Below, piece after piece: positions 27,662-35,772 of a DNA stretch of 64,000 nucleotides. The position numbers were made by a program, and so were the translations under genes. A model generated the notes under the pieces. It was given only the letters and a program-made list of their open reading frames with translations, did no database searches and was not told where the DNA came from. Position 1 is the stretch's first letter. The number at the start of each line of letters is the position of its first letter. Source of the DNA: UKL13-3 sp964392775 (GTDB lineage: Bacteria > Bacteroidota > Bacteroidia > UKL13-3); assembly GCA_964392775.1 (NCBI GenBank), contig CAYMRD010000015.1:1-64000 (forward strand), read 5' to 3'.

Positions 27662-29449
27662 ATGCAACGCAACGATTTTGACACATTTGACGAATTGGTA
27701 AGAGGCAAACTTACCGATTATAACGAGCCTCCCGACCCGGTGAGCCTCACCAGAATACATGCGAAGAAAGCTCGCATTACAAGTCTGTATCAGGTATACA
27801 GGTTATTGCTGGTAGTGCTGGTAGCAGGAATCGGCATGTTCGTTTCTACTTTGTTTGTTCAACCTACAGCAAATAATGAAACAACATCTGAAACAAGCCC
27901 TGCTCAACAATCAAATAATGTGGTTAATCAGACAACTGTCCGCCAGGCTGAATTTGCCTCAGATCAGAGCCGGTCAGAATCTCAAAACATCCAGCAAGTA
28001 ATCTCCTCCAATAACTCATTCAACGAATATAAATCAACTCAAAAAGAGATTGCGAATACATCCTCTGCTCCATCTCACCCATCTTCTAACTCAAAAACAA
28101 ATTCAACCTTTGCATCAAAAACAACTTTAAATCGCACTAATCAATCAAACACAAACACTACCATATCTAACAATGCCTCATCAGGCAAAAACGTTGTGGT
28201 TGAGAAAGAGTCGTCAACACAAGAAGAACAACAAGAATCACAAGAAAAAACAAATTCAGATATTGTTCCTATTCCGGAAACCGAAAACAACAATCAGTTA
28301 CTTACAGATTCCGTTTCGAAGACTACCAACAAAAATGAAGAGACTTGCGATGTGGCATTTGATTATTACAGTTCATACACAGGCGAATTTACCTTTCATA
28401 CAACAGCAAGCAGCTCCAACACATCAAAACTAAGCTGGGATTTCGGAGATGGAAATTCTTCATCAGAGCAGGCTCCTGTTCACAAATACAAACATTCCGG
28501 TACATACACCGTTACCTTGGTTTTAACTGATGGTTCAAAAAAATGTGATGCCCGGATGAGCAAAGAAATTGTACAGGGCATATCAACTCCTAAACAGCAA
28601 AACCTAACCTTAACCGGCAGTTTGATTGCAGGAAATAATGCTGTACCTAATGGCACGATTGAGGTTTACACACAAAATGAAAAGAATGCTCAATACACCA
28701 GCACCTTCTCAGTAAAAACACAAGCTGACGGCTCCTTTAATATCCCTCTTACCGAAGGTGTACATTATCTCCTTAAAGGTTATCCTACGGCTTCTCAAAG
28801 TAATTATCTTCCAACATTTTGGGGTAATACCACTTCAGATGCAGATGCCTCTGAGATTTTCATTAATCCGGGAGAGCAGTTGGATGTAATGGGATATACC
28901 ATTCAGTTATTAGCGGGAGAAAAAGTTCCTGCCGAAACTACAGAACAGGCAAGTACCCCAATTGAGCGTGGAAACAATCAAGTAATTTTTGTAGATGGTA
29001 ACAATAATATTGTGGGTATGGGACATATTGACCAAAACGGAAATGTTGTTGCCAATGCAAGTGTAAAACCAGGCAACTACACTGCGGTGAACCCCAATAC
29101 CGGAAAATCAAATCCGATAGAAATCAGCAATAACGGAGAAGTATTAAGCAGCCCCGAATCTCTAACAAGAAATGACGATGATAACAAAGTAGCAGTATTC
29201 CCAAATCCGGTTGAAAATACTGTGAATTTTGGTGTTAATAGTGAAAACACTAATGAGGCAACTTTAGTAGTTATGAATGTAGGTGGGATTGAACTCATGC
29301 GCAAATCAATCATATTCGTTCCCGGATTTAACCAGTTACAATATGATATTTCAGAGTTTTCACCCGGCATCTATTATGTAATGGTATTTAAGGATGGTCA
29401 GTCGGTTATGTGCAATCGAATTATGAAGATGGATGAACTATCTAAATAA
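27662..29449 (+). CDS. Single-pass membrane protein with PKD domain and T9SS-like C-terminal domain, possible anti-sigma factor
   Basis: A 595-residue protein. Residues 1-45 are charged and probably cytoplasmic ('DTFDELVRGKLTDYNEPPDP'), the type of head common in Bacteroidota genes beside ECF sigma factors. A membrane segment follows at about 46-66, then a long Ser/Asn/Thr/Gln-rich linker (about 67-225), a PKD domain (about 228-302, 'WDFGDGNSSSEQAP'), a carboxypeptidase-regulatory-like segment (about 306-400), and from 510 a T9SS sorting-like domain ('VFPNPVENTVNFG', 'FSPGIYYVMV'). No signal peptidase site is obvious. A membrane anchor together with a secretion tail is contradictory for a normal T9SS cargo, so the tail may have another role here. 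Confidence 0.8.
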   Translation: MQRNDFDTFDELVRGKLTDYNEPPDPVSLTRIHAKKARITSLYQVYRLLLVVLVAGIGMFVSTLFVQPTANNETTSETSPAQQSNNVVNQTTVRQAEFASDQSRSESQNIQQVISSNNSFNEYKSTQKEIANTSSAPSHPSSNSKTNSTFASKTTLNRTNQSNTNTTISNNASSGKNVVVEKESSTQEEQQESQEKTNSDIVPIPETENNNQLLTDSVSKTTNKNEETCDVAFDYYSSYTGEFTFHTTASSSNTSKLSWDFGDGNSSSEQAPVHKYKHSGTYTVTLVLTDGSKKCDARMSKEIVQGISTPKQQNLTLTGSLIAGNNAVPNGTIEVYTQNEKNAQYTSTFSVKTQADGSFNIPLTEGVHYLLKGYPTASQSNYLPTFWGNTTSDADASEIFINPGEQLDVMGYTIQLLAGEKVPAETTEQASTPIERGNNQVIFVDGNNNIVGMGHIDQNGNVVANASVKPGNYTAVNPNTGKSNPIEISNNGEVLSSPESLTRNDDDNKVAVFPNPVENTVNFGVNSENTNEATLVVMNVGGIELMRKSIIFVPGFNQLQYDISEFSPGIYYVMVFKDGQSVMCNRIMKMDELSK

Positions 29450-29470
29450 CAAACGATTTATCCAATAACA

Positions 29471-29505
29471 AAAAAGCGGTTACCGATTCTCGGCAACCGC
29501 TTTTT
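29471..29505. terminator. Bidirectional rho-independent terminator
   Basis: AAAAAGCGGTT.CCG pairs with CGG.AACCGCTTTTT (15-bp stem with one mismatch, 5-base loop), with A and T runs on the two sides. It lies between the PKD protein gene and the convergent valS. Confidence 0.9.
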
Positions 29506-29521
29506 ATGGTTCTTTAGCTGT

Positions 29522-32317
29522 TTATAACGTTGCTAAAGTCCCTTTGATAATCTCTATCTTGGCTTCAGCATCTGCCATCTTTTGGCGCTCTTTTTCTACC
29601 AATTCAGGTTTAGCGTTGGCCACAAACTTTTCGTTGCTCAACTTGGCATCTACTGATTTTAAGAAGCCATGTAAGTATTCAAGCTCTTTGGTTAATTTCT
29701 CTTTTTCAGCTTCGGCATCTATTTCGATATTCAGGTGTACATATACCTCATCGGTTGCTACCTGAATAGCTGTGGTTCCTTCTATTTTTTCGGTCACAAA
29801 TACAAGTTCGCTTACATTGGCCAATTTGCGAATAAGGAATACGGCTTGTTCGTAAGCCTTCTTATCCGTTGTTTTGATGGCAATGGCAAATGCTTCTTTC
29901 GGACTCAATCCTTTTGAATTGCGCAGTTCACGAATACGTGAGATGGTTTCAAACGCTTTATCTAAATTTACAGCAACAACCGTTTCGGCTTTCGGGTACG
30001 AGGCAATACAAATCGAATCTCCTGATGTACGCTCGGCCATATTTTGCCACAACTCTTCGCTTACAAACGGCATAAACGGATGCAACACCTTCATCAAACT
30101 CTCAAAATAGACAATGGTTTGGTTATAGGTCGATTCGTTGATCGGCTTGCCAAATTCCGGCTTGATCATCTCTAAATACCATGCGCAGAAATCATCCCAG
30201 ATGAGCTTGTAAATCATCATCAGGGCTTCACTCAATTTATAGTCGGTATACTTTGCTTCAATCTCGTTGAGGTTATCAGCAAGGCGACCTGCAAACCAAT
30301 CGGCACTCAGTTTATTGCTGTTGAGGATCTCTTCGCTAAACTCCGCATCCGGCTTCACTTCCCATCCTTTTACCAAACGGAAAGCATTCCAGATTTTATT
30401 GGTGAAGTTGCGGCCTTGCTCCACCAGCGACTCATCAAACAAAATATCGTTTCCGGCAGGGGAACACAACAACATTCCCATGCGTACCCCATCGGCTCCA
30501 TATTGGGCAATCAAATCCAACGGGTCGGGTGAGTTACCCAGCGATTTGCTCATTTTTCTGCGTTGTTTATCGCGTACAATACCGGTATAATACACATTAC
30601 TGAATGGCTTTTGTCCCATCCACTCATAACCGGCCATAATCATACGCGCCACCCAAAAAAACATAATCTCGGGAGCCGTAACCAAATCATTGGTTGGGTA
30701 ATAATATTTGATATCGGGATTGCCTTTTTCCTTGAACCCGTCAAATACACTGACAGGCCACAACCATGAAGAGAACCAAGTATCCAAAACATCTTCATCC
30801 TGTTTAATATTTCGGATTTCAGATTTCGGATTTCGGATTTGAAACTTATCTAAGGCTTCTTCTTTTGTTTTCGCAACAACATAGTTTCCATCTTCATCAT
30901 ACCATGCCGGGATTTGTTGTCCCCACCACAGCTGACGGCTGATGCACCAGTCTTTGATATTGTCAATCCAGTGTTTGTAGGTATTTTTCATATTGGCCGG
31001 ATGAAACTTGATTTCATCATTCATCACCGCATCCAATACCTCCGGATTTTTAGCAATGAACTTTTTCATATCCACCCACCACTGCAAGGTCAAACGCGGT
31101 TCAATAACAGCACCGGTACGTTCGCTGGTTCCAACCTGATTTTTATAGTCCTCAATTTTGGCAATATGCCCTGCTTCTTCTAAGTCAATGGCAATCTGTT
31201 TGCGTACGGCAAACCTGTCATTGCCAATATAGCGGGCATCCTGAGCTTTCTCATTTAAGAAACCTTCCTCGGTTAAAATATCAATCACCTCCAGATTGTA
31301 TTTTTTGCCCAGCTCATAATCGTTTTTGTCGTGAGCAGGTGTAACCTTCAAACATCCTGTTCCAAAATCAACAGCCACATACTCATCTGCAATAATCTGT
31401 ATTTCGCGGTTGATGAAAGGAACCAACACTTTTTTGCCAATCAGGTGTTTAAACCGTTCATCTGTTGGGTTCACACAGATGGCGGTATCGGCTAATATGG
31501 TTTCGGGGCGGGTGGTTGCTATTACAACATAATCTGTGCCCTGTATTGTATTATCACCGGTTGTGTCACCGGTTTGTGGAGACCCATAATTATCCATTTG
31601 TGGAGATGCATAATTATGCATTTGTGGAGACGCATAATTATGCGTCTGTACAGGAATATTATTTTTCGAATTTTGAATTTCAGATTTCGAATTTTCCGTT
31701 AAATAATATTTGATATAATACAATTTGCTGTTTACATCCTTGAAAATAACCTCTTCATCGCTGAGGGCTGTTTTGCCCTGAGGGTCCCAGTTCACCATTC
31801 GCAGTTCGCGGTAAATCAATCCTTTTTCATACAGGTCAATAAACACTTCAATAACGGCTTCGCTCAGGCTTGGCTCCATTGTAAAACGGGTTCTATCCCA
31901 ATCACAGCTGGCTCCCAGCTTTTCGAGCTGCTTCAATATAATTCCTCCGTATTTCTCTTTCCACTCCCATGCGTATTTGAGGAACTCCTCGCGGCTCAGG
32001 TCCGATTTTTTGATGCCCCGCTCGCGCAGCATCTGAACAACCTTGGCTTCCGTTGCAATACTGGCATGGTCGGTTCCGGGAACCCAGCACGCATTTTTGC
32101 CCTGCATACGCGCCCTGCGAATCAATACATCCTGAATGGTATTGTTGAGCATGTGACCCATGTGCAAAACACCCGTAACGTTCGGAGGAGGAATGACCAC
32201 TGTAAACGGTTCACGGTTATCCGGTTTGGATGCAAAATATTTTTGGGTCAGCCAGTATTGATACCACTTTTCTTCGGTGGCCTGGGGCGAATAGGTTTTA
32301 GGTAGTTCGTTGCTCAT
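29522..32317 (-). CDS. valS: Valyl-tRNA synthetase with repeat-derived in-frame insertions
   Basis: A cytoplasmic class I enzyme that charges tRNA-Val and edits misactivated Thr. At 931 residues it is longer than the usual Bacteroidota enzyme (about 875-880). The HIGH motif is 'HMGHMLN' after 'PPPNVTG', the editing domain begins with 'VIATTRPETIL', the KMSKS loop is 'RKMSKSLGNS', and an anticodon-binding domain and coiled-coil C-terminus follow. Between 'LYYIKYYL' and 'DYVVIATTRPET' there is an extra segment of about 52 residues (208-259), partly three tandem copies of an 8-residue unit like HNYASPQM. A second odd stretch at about 492-504 is read from another repeat. The frame stays open throughout, so the enzyme is probably functional with the insertions at the entrance to the editing domain. 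Confidence 0.97.
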   Translation of the reverse strand: MSNELPKTYSPQATEEKWYQYWLTQKYFASKPDNREPFTVVIPPPNVTGVLHMGHMLNNTIQDVLIRRARMQGKNACWVPGTDHASIATEAKVVQMLRERGIKKSDLSREEFLKYAWEWKEKYGGIILKQLEKLGASCDWDRTRFTMEPSLSEAVIEVFIDLYEKGLIYRELRMVNWDPQGKTALSDEEVIFKDVNSKLYYIKYYLTENSKSEIQNSKNNIPVQTHNYASPQMHNYASPQMDNYGSPQTGDTTGDNTIQGTDYVVIATTRPETILADTAICVNPTDERFKHLIGKKVLVPFINREIQIIADEYVAVDFGTGCLKVTPAHDKNDYELGKKYNLEVIDILTEEGFLNEKAQDARYIGNDRFAVRKQIAIDLEEAGHIAKIEDYKNQVGTSERTGAVIEPRLTLQWWVDMKKFIAKNPEVLDAVMNDEIKFHPANMKNTYKHWIDNIKDWCISRQLWWGQQIPAWYDEDGNYVVAKTKEEALDKFQIRNPKSEIRNIKQDEDVLDTWFSSWLWPVSVFDGFKEKGNPDIKYYYPTNDLVTAPEIMFFWVARMIMAGYEWMGQKPFSNVYYTGIVRDKQRRKMSKSLGNSPDPLDLIAQYGADGVRMGMLLCSPAGNDILFDESLVEQGRNFTNKIWNAFRLVKGWEVKPDAEFSEEILNSNKLSADWFAGRLADNLNEIEAKYTDYKLSEALMMIYKLIWDDFCAWYLEMIKPEFGKPINESTYNQTIVYFESLMKVLHPFMPFVSEELWQNMAERTSGDSICIASYPKAETVVAVNLDKAFETISRIRELRNSKGLSPKEAFAIAIKTTDKKAYEQAVFLIRKLANVSELVFVTEKIEGTTAIQVATDEVYVHLNIEIDAEAEKEKLTKELEYLHGFLKSVDAKLSNEKFVANAKPELVEKERQKMADAEAKIEIIKGTLATL
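30808..30843. repeat. ATTTCGGATTTC repeat inside valS
   Basis: Four or five copies of a 7- to 8-base unit (ATTTCGG, ATTTCAG) form a run that is read in valS as FQIRNPKSEIRNI. Similar tracts lie at 31663-31698 (also in valS) and, in looser form, in the intergenic 35603-35632. Confidence 0.65.
31541..31696. repeat. Repeat-derived insertion in valS, including three 24-bp tandem units and a 20-bp palindrome
   Basis: Three 24-bp units lie at 31571-31594, 31595-31618 and 31619-31642, each containing (G/C)ATAATTAT(G/C). The third extends into the perfect palindrome AGACGCATAATTATGCGTCT (31628-31647). An ATTTCGAATTT-type tract follows at 31663-31698. The whole block is a multiple of three and keeps the valS frame open. 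Confidence 0.8.
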
Positions 32318-32374
32318 AAATAGGTTTCGAAAATACGGACTTTAGGGAAATGTTTTTGTTTGAACTTTAAGATT

Positions 32375-32457
32375 CTGTCAGGCTGAGTTTATCGAAGCCC
32401 CTAGTAAAAGCTTTTGTTCTGTTAAACGTCAACACTTCGGTAAACTCAGTGTGACAG
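32375..32457. repeat. Inverted repeat, TGTCAGGCTGAG family, copy 2
   Basis: Arms at 32375-32397 and 32435-32457 are complementary at 20 of 23 positions. The left arm shares TGTCAGG.TGAG....TCGAA with the copy at 7834. It lies between valS and rplS. Confidence 0.7.
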
Positions 32458-32469
32458 AGCAAACAAAAC

Positions 32470-32505
32470 AAAAAACCCCATCGGCTGGTGAGCTGACAGG
32501 GCTAG
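32470..32505 (-). terminator. Putative terminator of the rpsP-rimM-trmD-rplS operon
   Basis: The minus-strand hairpin (about 32476-32501, interrupted stem CCC..TC-GGCT / AGCT-GA..GGG) is followed on that strand by a T run (the A run at 32470-32475). It begins 22 bases after the rplS stop. Confidence 0.65.
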
Positions 32506-32527
32506 TTGCAATTTAACTATGAAAAAA

Positions 32528-32881
32528 TTAACCTCTTCTTTCTTTAATTTTTGCTTTTTTACCTTTAGCATCACGCAGGTAGAACAAACGAGCTCTGCGC
32601 ACTTTACCACGGCTCATCACTTCCACTTTATCAATGTTTGCACTGAACAAAGGGAAAATACGCTCAACACCTACTCCGTTAGAGATTTTACGAACGGTAA
32701 AAGTAGAACTGATACCGGTATTTCTGCGTTGCAAAACAACACCCTGGTATTGCTGAATACGCTCTTTGTTTCCTTCACGGATTTTATAGTATACGTTTAC
32801 GGTATCACCGGCAATAAATGTTGGTAATTCCTTATTGATAAACTCTGACTCTACAAGTTTGATTGCTTCTACTGCGTTCAT
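32528..32881 (-). CDS. rplS: 50S ribosomal protein L19
   Basis: A 117-residue L19 at the 30S-50S interface. Family signatures are 'FIAGDTVNVYYKIREGNKERIQQYQGVVLQRRN', 'FTVRKISNGVGVERIFP' and the basic end 'RRARLFYLRD'. It is the last gene of the rpsP-rimM-trmD-rplS operon, 104 bases after trmD, and is followed by a terminator-like hairpin. Confidence 0.98.
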   Translation of the reverse strand: MNAVEAIKLVESEFINKELPTFIAGDTVNVYYKIREGNKERIQQYQGVVLQRRNTGISSTFTVRKISNGVGVERIFPLFSANIDKVEVMSRGKVRRARLFYLRDAKGKKAKIKERRG

Positions 32882-32985
32882 AACGATTTCCTTAAAATGG
32901 GATGCGAAAATAGGACTATAAAATTAAATACAAAAACTTTTTTCCAAAATTTATATGACAACCTTCCGAGTCACCGACTGGCAGG

Positions 32986-33660
32986 CTACTTCAACAAATC
33001 AGGTCTTCGGGCTTTGGTGCGCTCCAAACTTTTTTCATGCCTCCACTCGTCAATTTTTGCCTGATGGCCGCTCAACAATATATCCGGAATTTTCCATCCG
33101 TTGTATTCGGCCGGGCGGGTGTACACAGGCGGACTAATCAAATCGTCCTGAAACGAATCGCTTAAAGCCGATTGTTCGTCATTAAGCACACCCGGAATCA
33201 GGCGAACAATAGCGTCAATCATCGTGGCTGCGGCCAACTCTCCCCCGGTAAGCACAAAACTCCCGATGGATAGCTCACGGGTCACCAGATGCTCTCTCAC
33301 GCGTTCATCCACACCTTTATAATGTCCGCACAAAAACATCAGATTCTTTTTGGTGCTGAGTTGATTGGCAATTTTTTGGTCAAACACCTCCCCATCCGGA
33401 CTGAGGTAGATGATTTCGTCATATTCCCTTTGCTCCTTCAAATGACTGATACAACGGTCAATCGGCTCCACCATCATCACCAATCCGGCTCCTCCTCCAA
33501 AAGGATAATCATCCACACTTTTGTGCTTATTGGTTGAGAAGTCACGGATATTTACACAATCAATATCCACCAACCCTTTGGTACGGGCACGTTTCATCAT
33601 GGAGTGCCCAAACGGACTCTCAAACATGTCGGGAAACAAGGTTAAAATATCAATATGCAT
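32986..33660 (-). CDS. trmD: tRNA (guanine-37-N1)-methyltransferase
   Basis: It methylates G37 of tRNAs ending the anticodon loop with G, preventing +1 frameshifts. The 224-residue SPOUT enzyme shows 'DDYPFGGGAGL' (50-60), the knot motifs 'CGHYKGVDER' and 'SIGSFVLTGGE', and the catalytic Arg153 and Asp168 ('DSFQDD') at the positions known from H. influenzae TrmD. In the knot loop Ser134 stands where many relatives have Asp (SIGDYVL). It starts three bases after the rimM stop. Confidence 0.97.
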   Translation of the reverse strand: MHIDILTLFPDMFESPFGHSMMKRARTKGLVDIDCVNIRDFSTNKHKSVDDYPFGGGAGLVMMVEPIDRCISHLKEQREYDEIIYLSPDGEVFDQKIANQLSTKKNLMFLCGHYKGVDERVREHLVTRELSIGSFVLTGGELAAATMIDAIVRLIPGVLNDEQSALSDSFQDDLISPPVYTRPAEYNGWKIPDILLSGHQAKIDEWRHEKSLERTKARRPDLLK

Positions 33661-33663
33661 GGT

Positions 33664-34203
33664 TTAAACAGATAATAAGCCTTCGGGCAATTGAAGGTAT
33701 ATGGTTTGTTCGGTTTCGTTTATTTCTTTGATAAAGGCCTCAACAGCCGGAATCAGCACTTCCTGATTTTGGTAACGGCTACGGATTAAAATCTGGTTGG
33801 GATATTCCTCCAGAGCTTCCACCGTTCCAATCAAACCCAATGTTTCATCAATCAGTTGATACCCCACAAACTCATCCTCCCGGTGCAAATCACGTTTGCG
33901 TTGCTTGCCCTTAGGAATCAACAACTGAGCCCCCACAAGAAAGGATGCTTTTTCAATTGAATCTACATCTCTTAATTTAATGATGGCTTCATCATCAAAC
34001 GTAAACTGAAGAGACTGGATGTAAAAAGGAACGGGCTTCCCCTGTATTTCAAGGAAAGCCCATTCGGTTTTAGGTTTTCGGATATTGATAGTAACACGCA
34101 TTTCCCCTTGGGTACCATGCGTTTTTTCAACAACTCCGGTTGAGATGAAATCTTTTCTTGCGATGGATTTAATGCCTGTTTGTTTATTGTCTTTTGGTGG
34201 CAT
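33664..34203 (-). CDS. rimM: 16S rRNA processing protein RimM
   Basis: A 30S assembly factor that binds S19 near the 3' domain of 16S rRNA. The 179-residue protein has the N-terminal beta-barrel ('STGVVEKTHGTQGEMRV') and a C-terminal PRC-barrel ('DLHREDEFVGYQLIDETLGLIGTV', 'VLIPAVEAFIKEIN'). The first roughly 18 residues are Lys/Asp-rich and not conserved; ATG at 34203 is the only plausible start. It lies between rpsP and trmD as in most bacteria. Confidence 0.95.
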   Translation of the reverse strand: MPPKDNKQTGIKSIARKDFISTGVVEKTHGTQGEMRVTINIRKPKTEWAFLEIQGKPVPFYIQSLQFTFDDEAIIKLRDVDSIEKASFLVGAQLLIPKGKQRKRDLHREDEFVGYQLIDETLGLIGTVEALEEYPNQILIRSRYQNQEVLIPAVEAFIKEINETEQTIYLQLPEGLLSV

Positions 34204-34266
34204 TGAATTCGCTTTTAAAAAATCGTCTGATAAAAAAAGCCTACTGGCTCATTTCATCCGTAAGAA

Positions 34267-34833
34267 TTATTCTGCAGTTTCAGTGGTAGCTTCAGCTTCA
34301 GGAGCAGCTTCTTCGGCAGCAGGAGCAGTTTCTTCAACTTCAACCTCAGCTACAGGGTTAGCGGCAGCTTCAGCAGCAGCACGTTTTTCTGCAATTTTCT
34401 TAGCTTTTGCTTCTTTAGCTTTAGCCTCATCAGCCAATACAGCAGCACGTCTGTCTGCGATTGATTGCTGGTGACGGTCGCCATGAGCAGCTACTTTGTT
34501 TTGTTTTTCCTGTACCCACTGTTCGAATTTAGCCAAAGCCGCTTCTTCAGTTAATACTCCTTTGCGCACACCTGCCATCAGGTGATGTTTGTACAATACT
34601 CCTTTGTAAGAAAGGATTGCACGGCAAGTGTCGGTTGGTTGAGCACCGTTTTGCAACCATGTTAAAGCTTTGTCGGCATCGAGTTCGATAGTAGCCGGAA
34701 CAGTTTGTGGTTTGTAGTAACCAATGTTCTCGATAAATTTACCATCTCTCGGAGCACGTGAATCCGCCACCACAATGTGATAATAAGGCGCTTGTTTGCG
34801 TCCATGACGCTGTAATCTGATTTTTACTGACAT
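34267..34833 (-). CDS. rpsP: 30S ribosomal protein S16 with long Ala/Glu-rich C-terminal extension
   Basis: The S16 core covers residues 1 to about 85 ('VKIRLQRHGRKQAPYYHIVVADSRAPRDGKFIENIGYY'). The protein totals 188 residues against about 80-90 in E. coli, because of a Lys/Ala-rich then Ala/Glu-rich tail. Such tails are seen in Bacteroidota. The start at 34833 gives the family N-terminus MSVKIRL; the longer frame from 34935 crosses the promoter region. First gene of the rpsP-rimM-trmD-rplS operon. Confidence 0.97.
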   Translation of the reverse strand: MSVKIRLQRHGRKQAPYYHIVVADSRAPRDGKFIENIGYYKPQTVPATIELDADKALTWLQNGAQPTDTCRAILSYKGVLYKHHLMAGVRKGVLTEEAALAKFEQWVQEKQNKVAAHGDRHQQSIADRRAAVLADEAKAKEAKAKKIAEKRAAAEAAANPVAEVEVEETAPAAEEAAPEAEATTETAE

Positions 34834-34877
34834 ATAATGTATGTTTTTAATCCCTGGGTCTCCACACCAGCGGGCGG

Positions 34878-34908
34878 CAAAGATGGAACTATTTTTATAA
34901 AAAACCAA
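34878..34908 (-). promoter_or_regulatory. Putative promoter of the rpsP operon
   Basis: On the minus strand TTGG (34908-34905) and CATCTTTG (34885-34878) match the TTTG / TAnnTTTG pattern with about 19-20 bases between them (one mismatch in the -7 element). It ends 45 bases before the rpsP start. Confidence 0.5.
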
Positions 34909-34962
34909 GAGCCGTTCACACAGAATATTAGACAATCTCGTCTAAACCCTTAAACTTGTAGT

Positions 34963-35601
34963 ATGAAACTACTCATAACCCTGGTCCCAATGCTCCTTTG
35001 GCAACTCATTTCGGCTCAGAGCCTTTGCTCATACCGGCAAATTTCCGGAGATAAAGTAAAGACAAAAGCCGCCAGCTATTCGTCACTTGGGTATAATATC
35101 CCTTTGGGCGACAAAGATATCATCATCGGAGGAACCACAGCAGTTTATAAAAAATTTGGAACCTTTATTGGCTACAATGTGGGTATTCAGAACTTTATGA
35201 TGCCTACGCAAGGGGAACGTGGCGACTTTACATATAAAAATGTGGTTGAAAATGGATGGACTGTCACGGGCCGTACCGAACAATCAACCGCTTTTATGTT
35301 TAACGGGGGCCTCTCCATAGCCGTAACCCGAAAGATGCCCGTTTATTTTGGAGCAGGTGTAACCCGAAAGCGGGAGTTTTTTGAATACATTGACCCTATG
35401 GACGGTAAGCCTAAGTGGAATGTAAATGAAAGTAGAACCCGGCAGGAAATTAATTATGTGGCAGGTGCATTTATTCCATTGTTTGGGCGTTTGGTGCTCA
35501 ATGCCGGTTATAATCACAATCCTCAAACTGTTTTTGTGGGACTTTGTATATCGGGAGCATATAATTTTGAAGATGCTGATGAATGGTGGTGGGGAAACTA
35601 A
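34963..35601 (+). CDS. Exported protein of unknown function, probable outer-membrane beta-barrel
   Basis: The 212-residue protein begins with a signal peptide ('LLITLVPMLLWQLISAQ'). The rest alternates short hydrophobic strands with Gly-rich turns ('FMFNGGLSIAVTRKMPVYFGAGVTRKREFFEY', 'LVLNAGYNHNPQTVFVGLCISGAYNF'), as in small 8-stranded barrels. No named family was recognised. It is a single gene divergent from the rpsP operon. Confidence 0.72.
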   Translation: MKLLITLVPMLLWQLISAQSLCSYRQISGDKVKTKAASYSSLGYNIPLGDKDIIIGGTTAVYKKFGTFIGYNVGIQNFMMPTQGERGDFTYKNVVENGWTVTGRTEQSTAFMFNGGLSIAVTRKMPVYFGAGVTRKREFFEYIDPMDGKPKWNVNESRTRQEINYVAGAFIPLFGRLVLNAGYNHNPQTVFVGLCISGAYNFEDADEWWWGN

Positions 35602-35643
35602 ATTCGAATAATGAAGCACGAAATTCGAAAAAAATGCAGTTAA

Positions 35644-35662
35644 AATCATCTGCACATTTTCA
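35644..35662. repeat. 19-bp repeat shared with 48473-48491
   Basis: An exact copy of AATCATCTGCACATTTTCA in the gap between the exported barrel gene and the saccharopine-dehydrogenase-like gene, next to an ATTCGAA-rich tract (35603-35632). Confidence 0.7.
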
Positions 35663-35772
35663 AATTTGCTCATCTACACATTTTATTTCTTGAGTTCTTC
35701 GATTCAGAATATAAAAGGCATAAATGTATGTAGGCAGTTTGTTAGATTCGTATCTATAAACACCAAACTTAC

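Noticed and set aside
28173..28433. 86-codon plus-strand frame rich in Lys/Gln
   Set aside because: It is an alternative frame of the Ser/Asn-rich linker of the sigma-linked PKD protein.
31571..31642. CRISPR-like array (three spaced repeats)
   Set aside because: The 24-bp units are directly adjacent without spacers and lie inside an open coding frame.
31465..31713. 82-codon plus-strand frame with repeated 'FVEMHNYA' units
   Set aside because: It is the complementary reading of the palindromic repeat in valS, so it resembles the ValS insertion peptide by symmetry and is not a gene.
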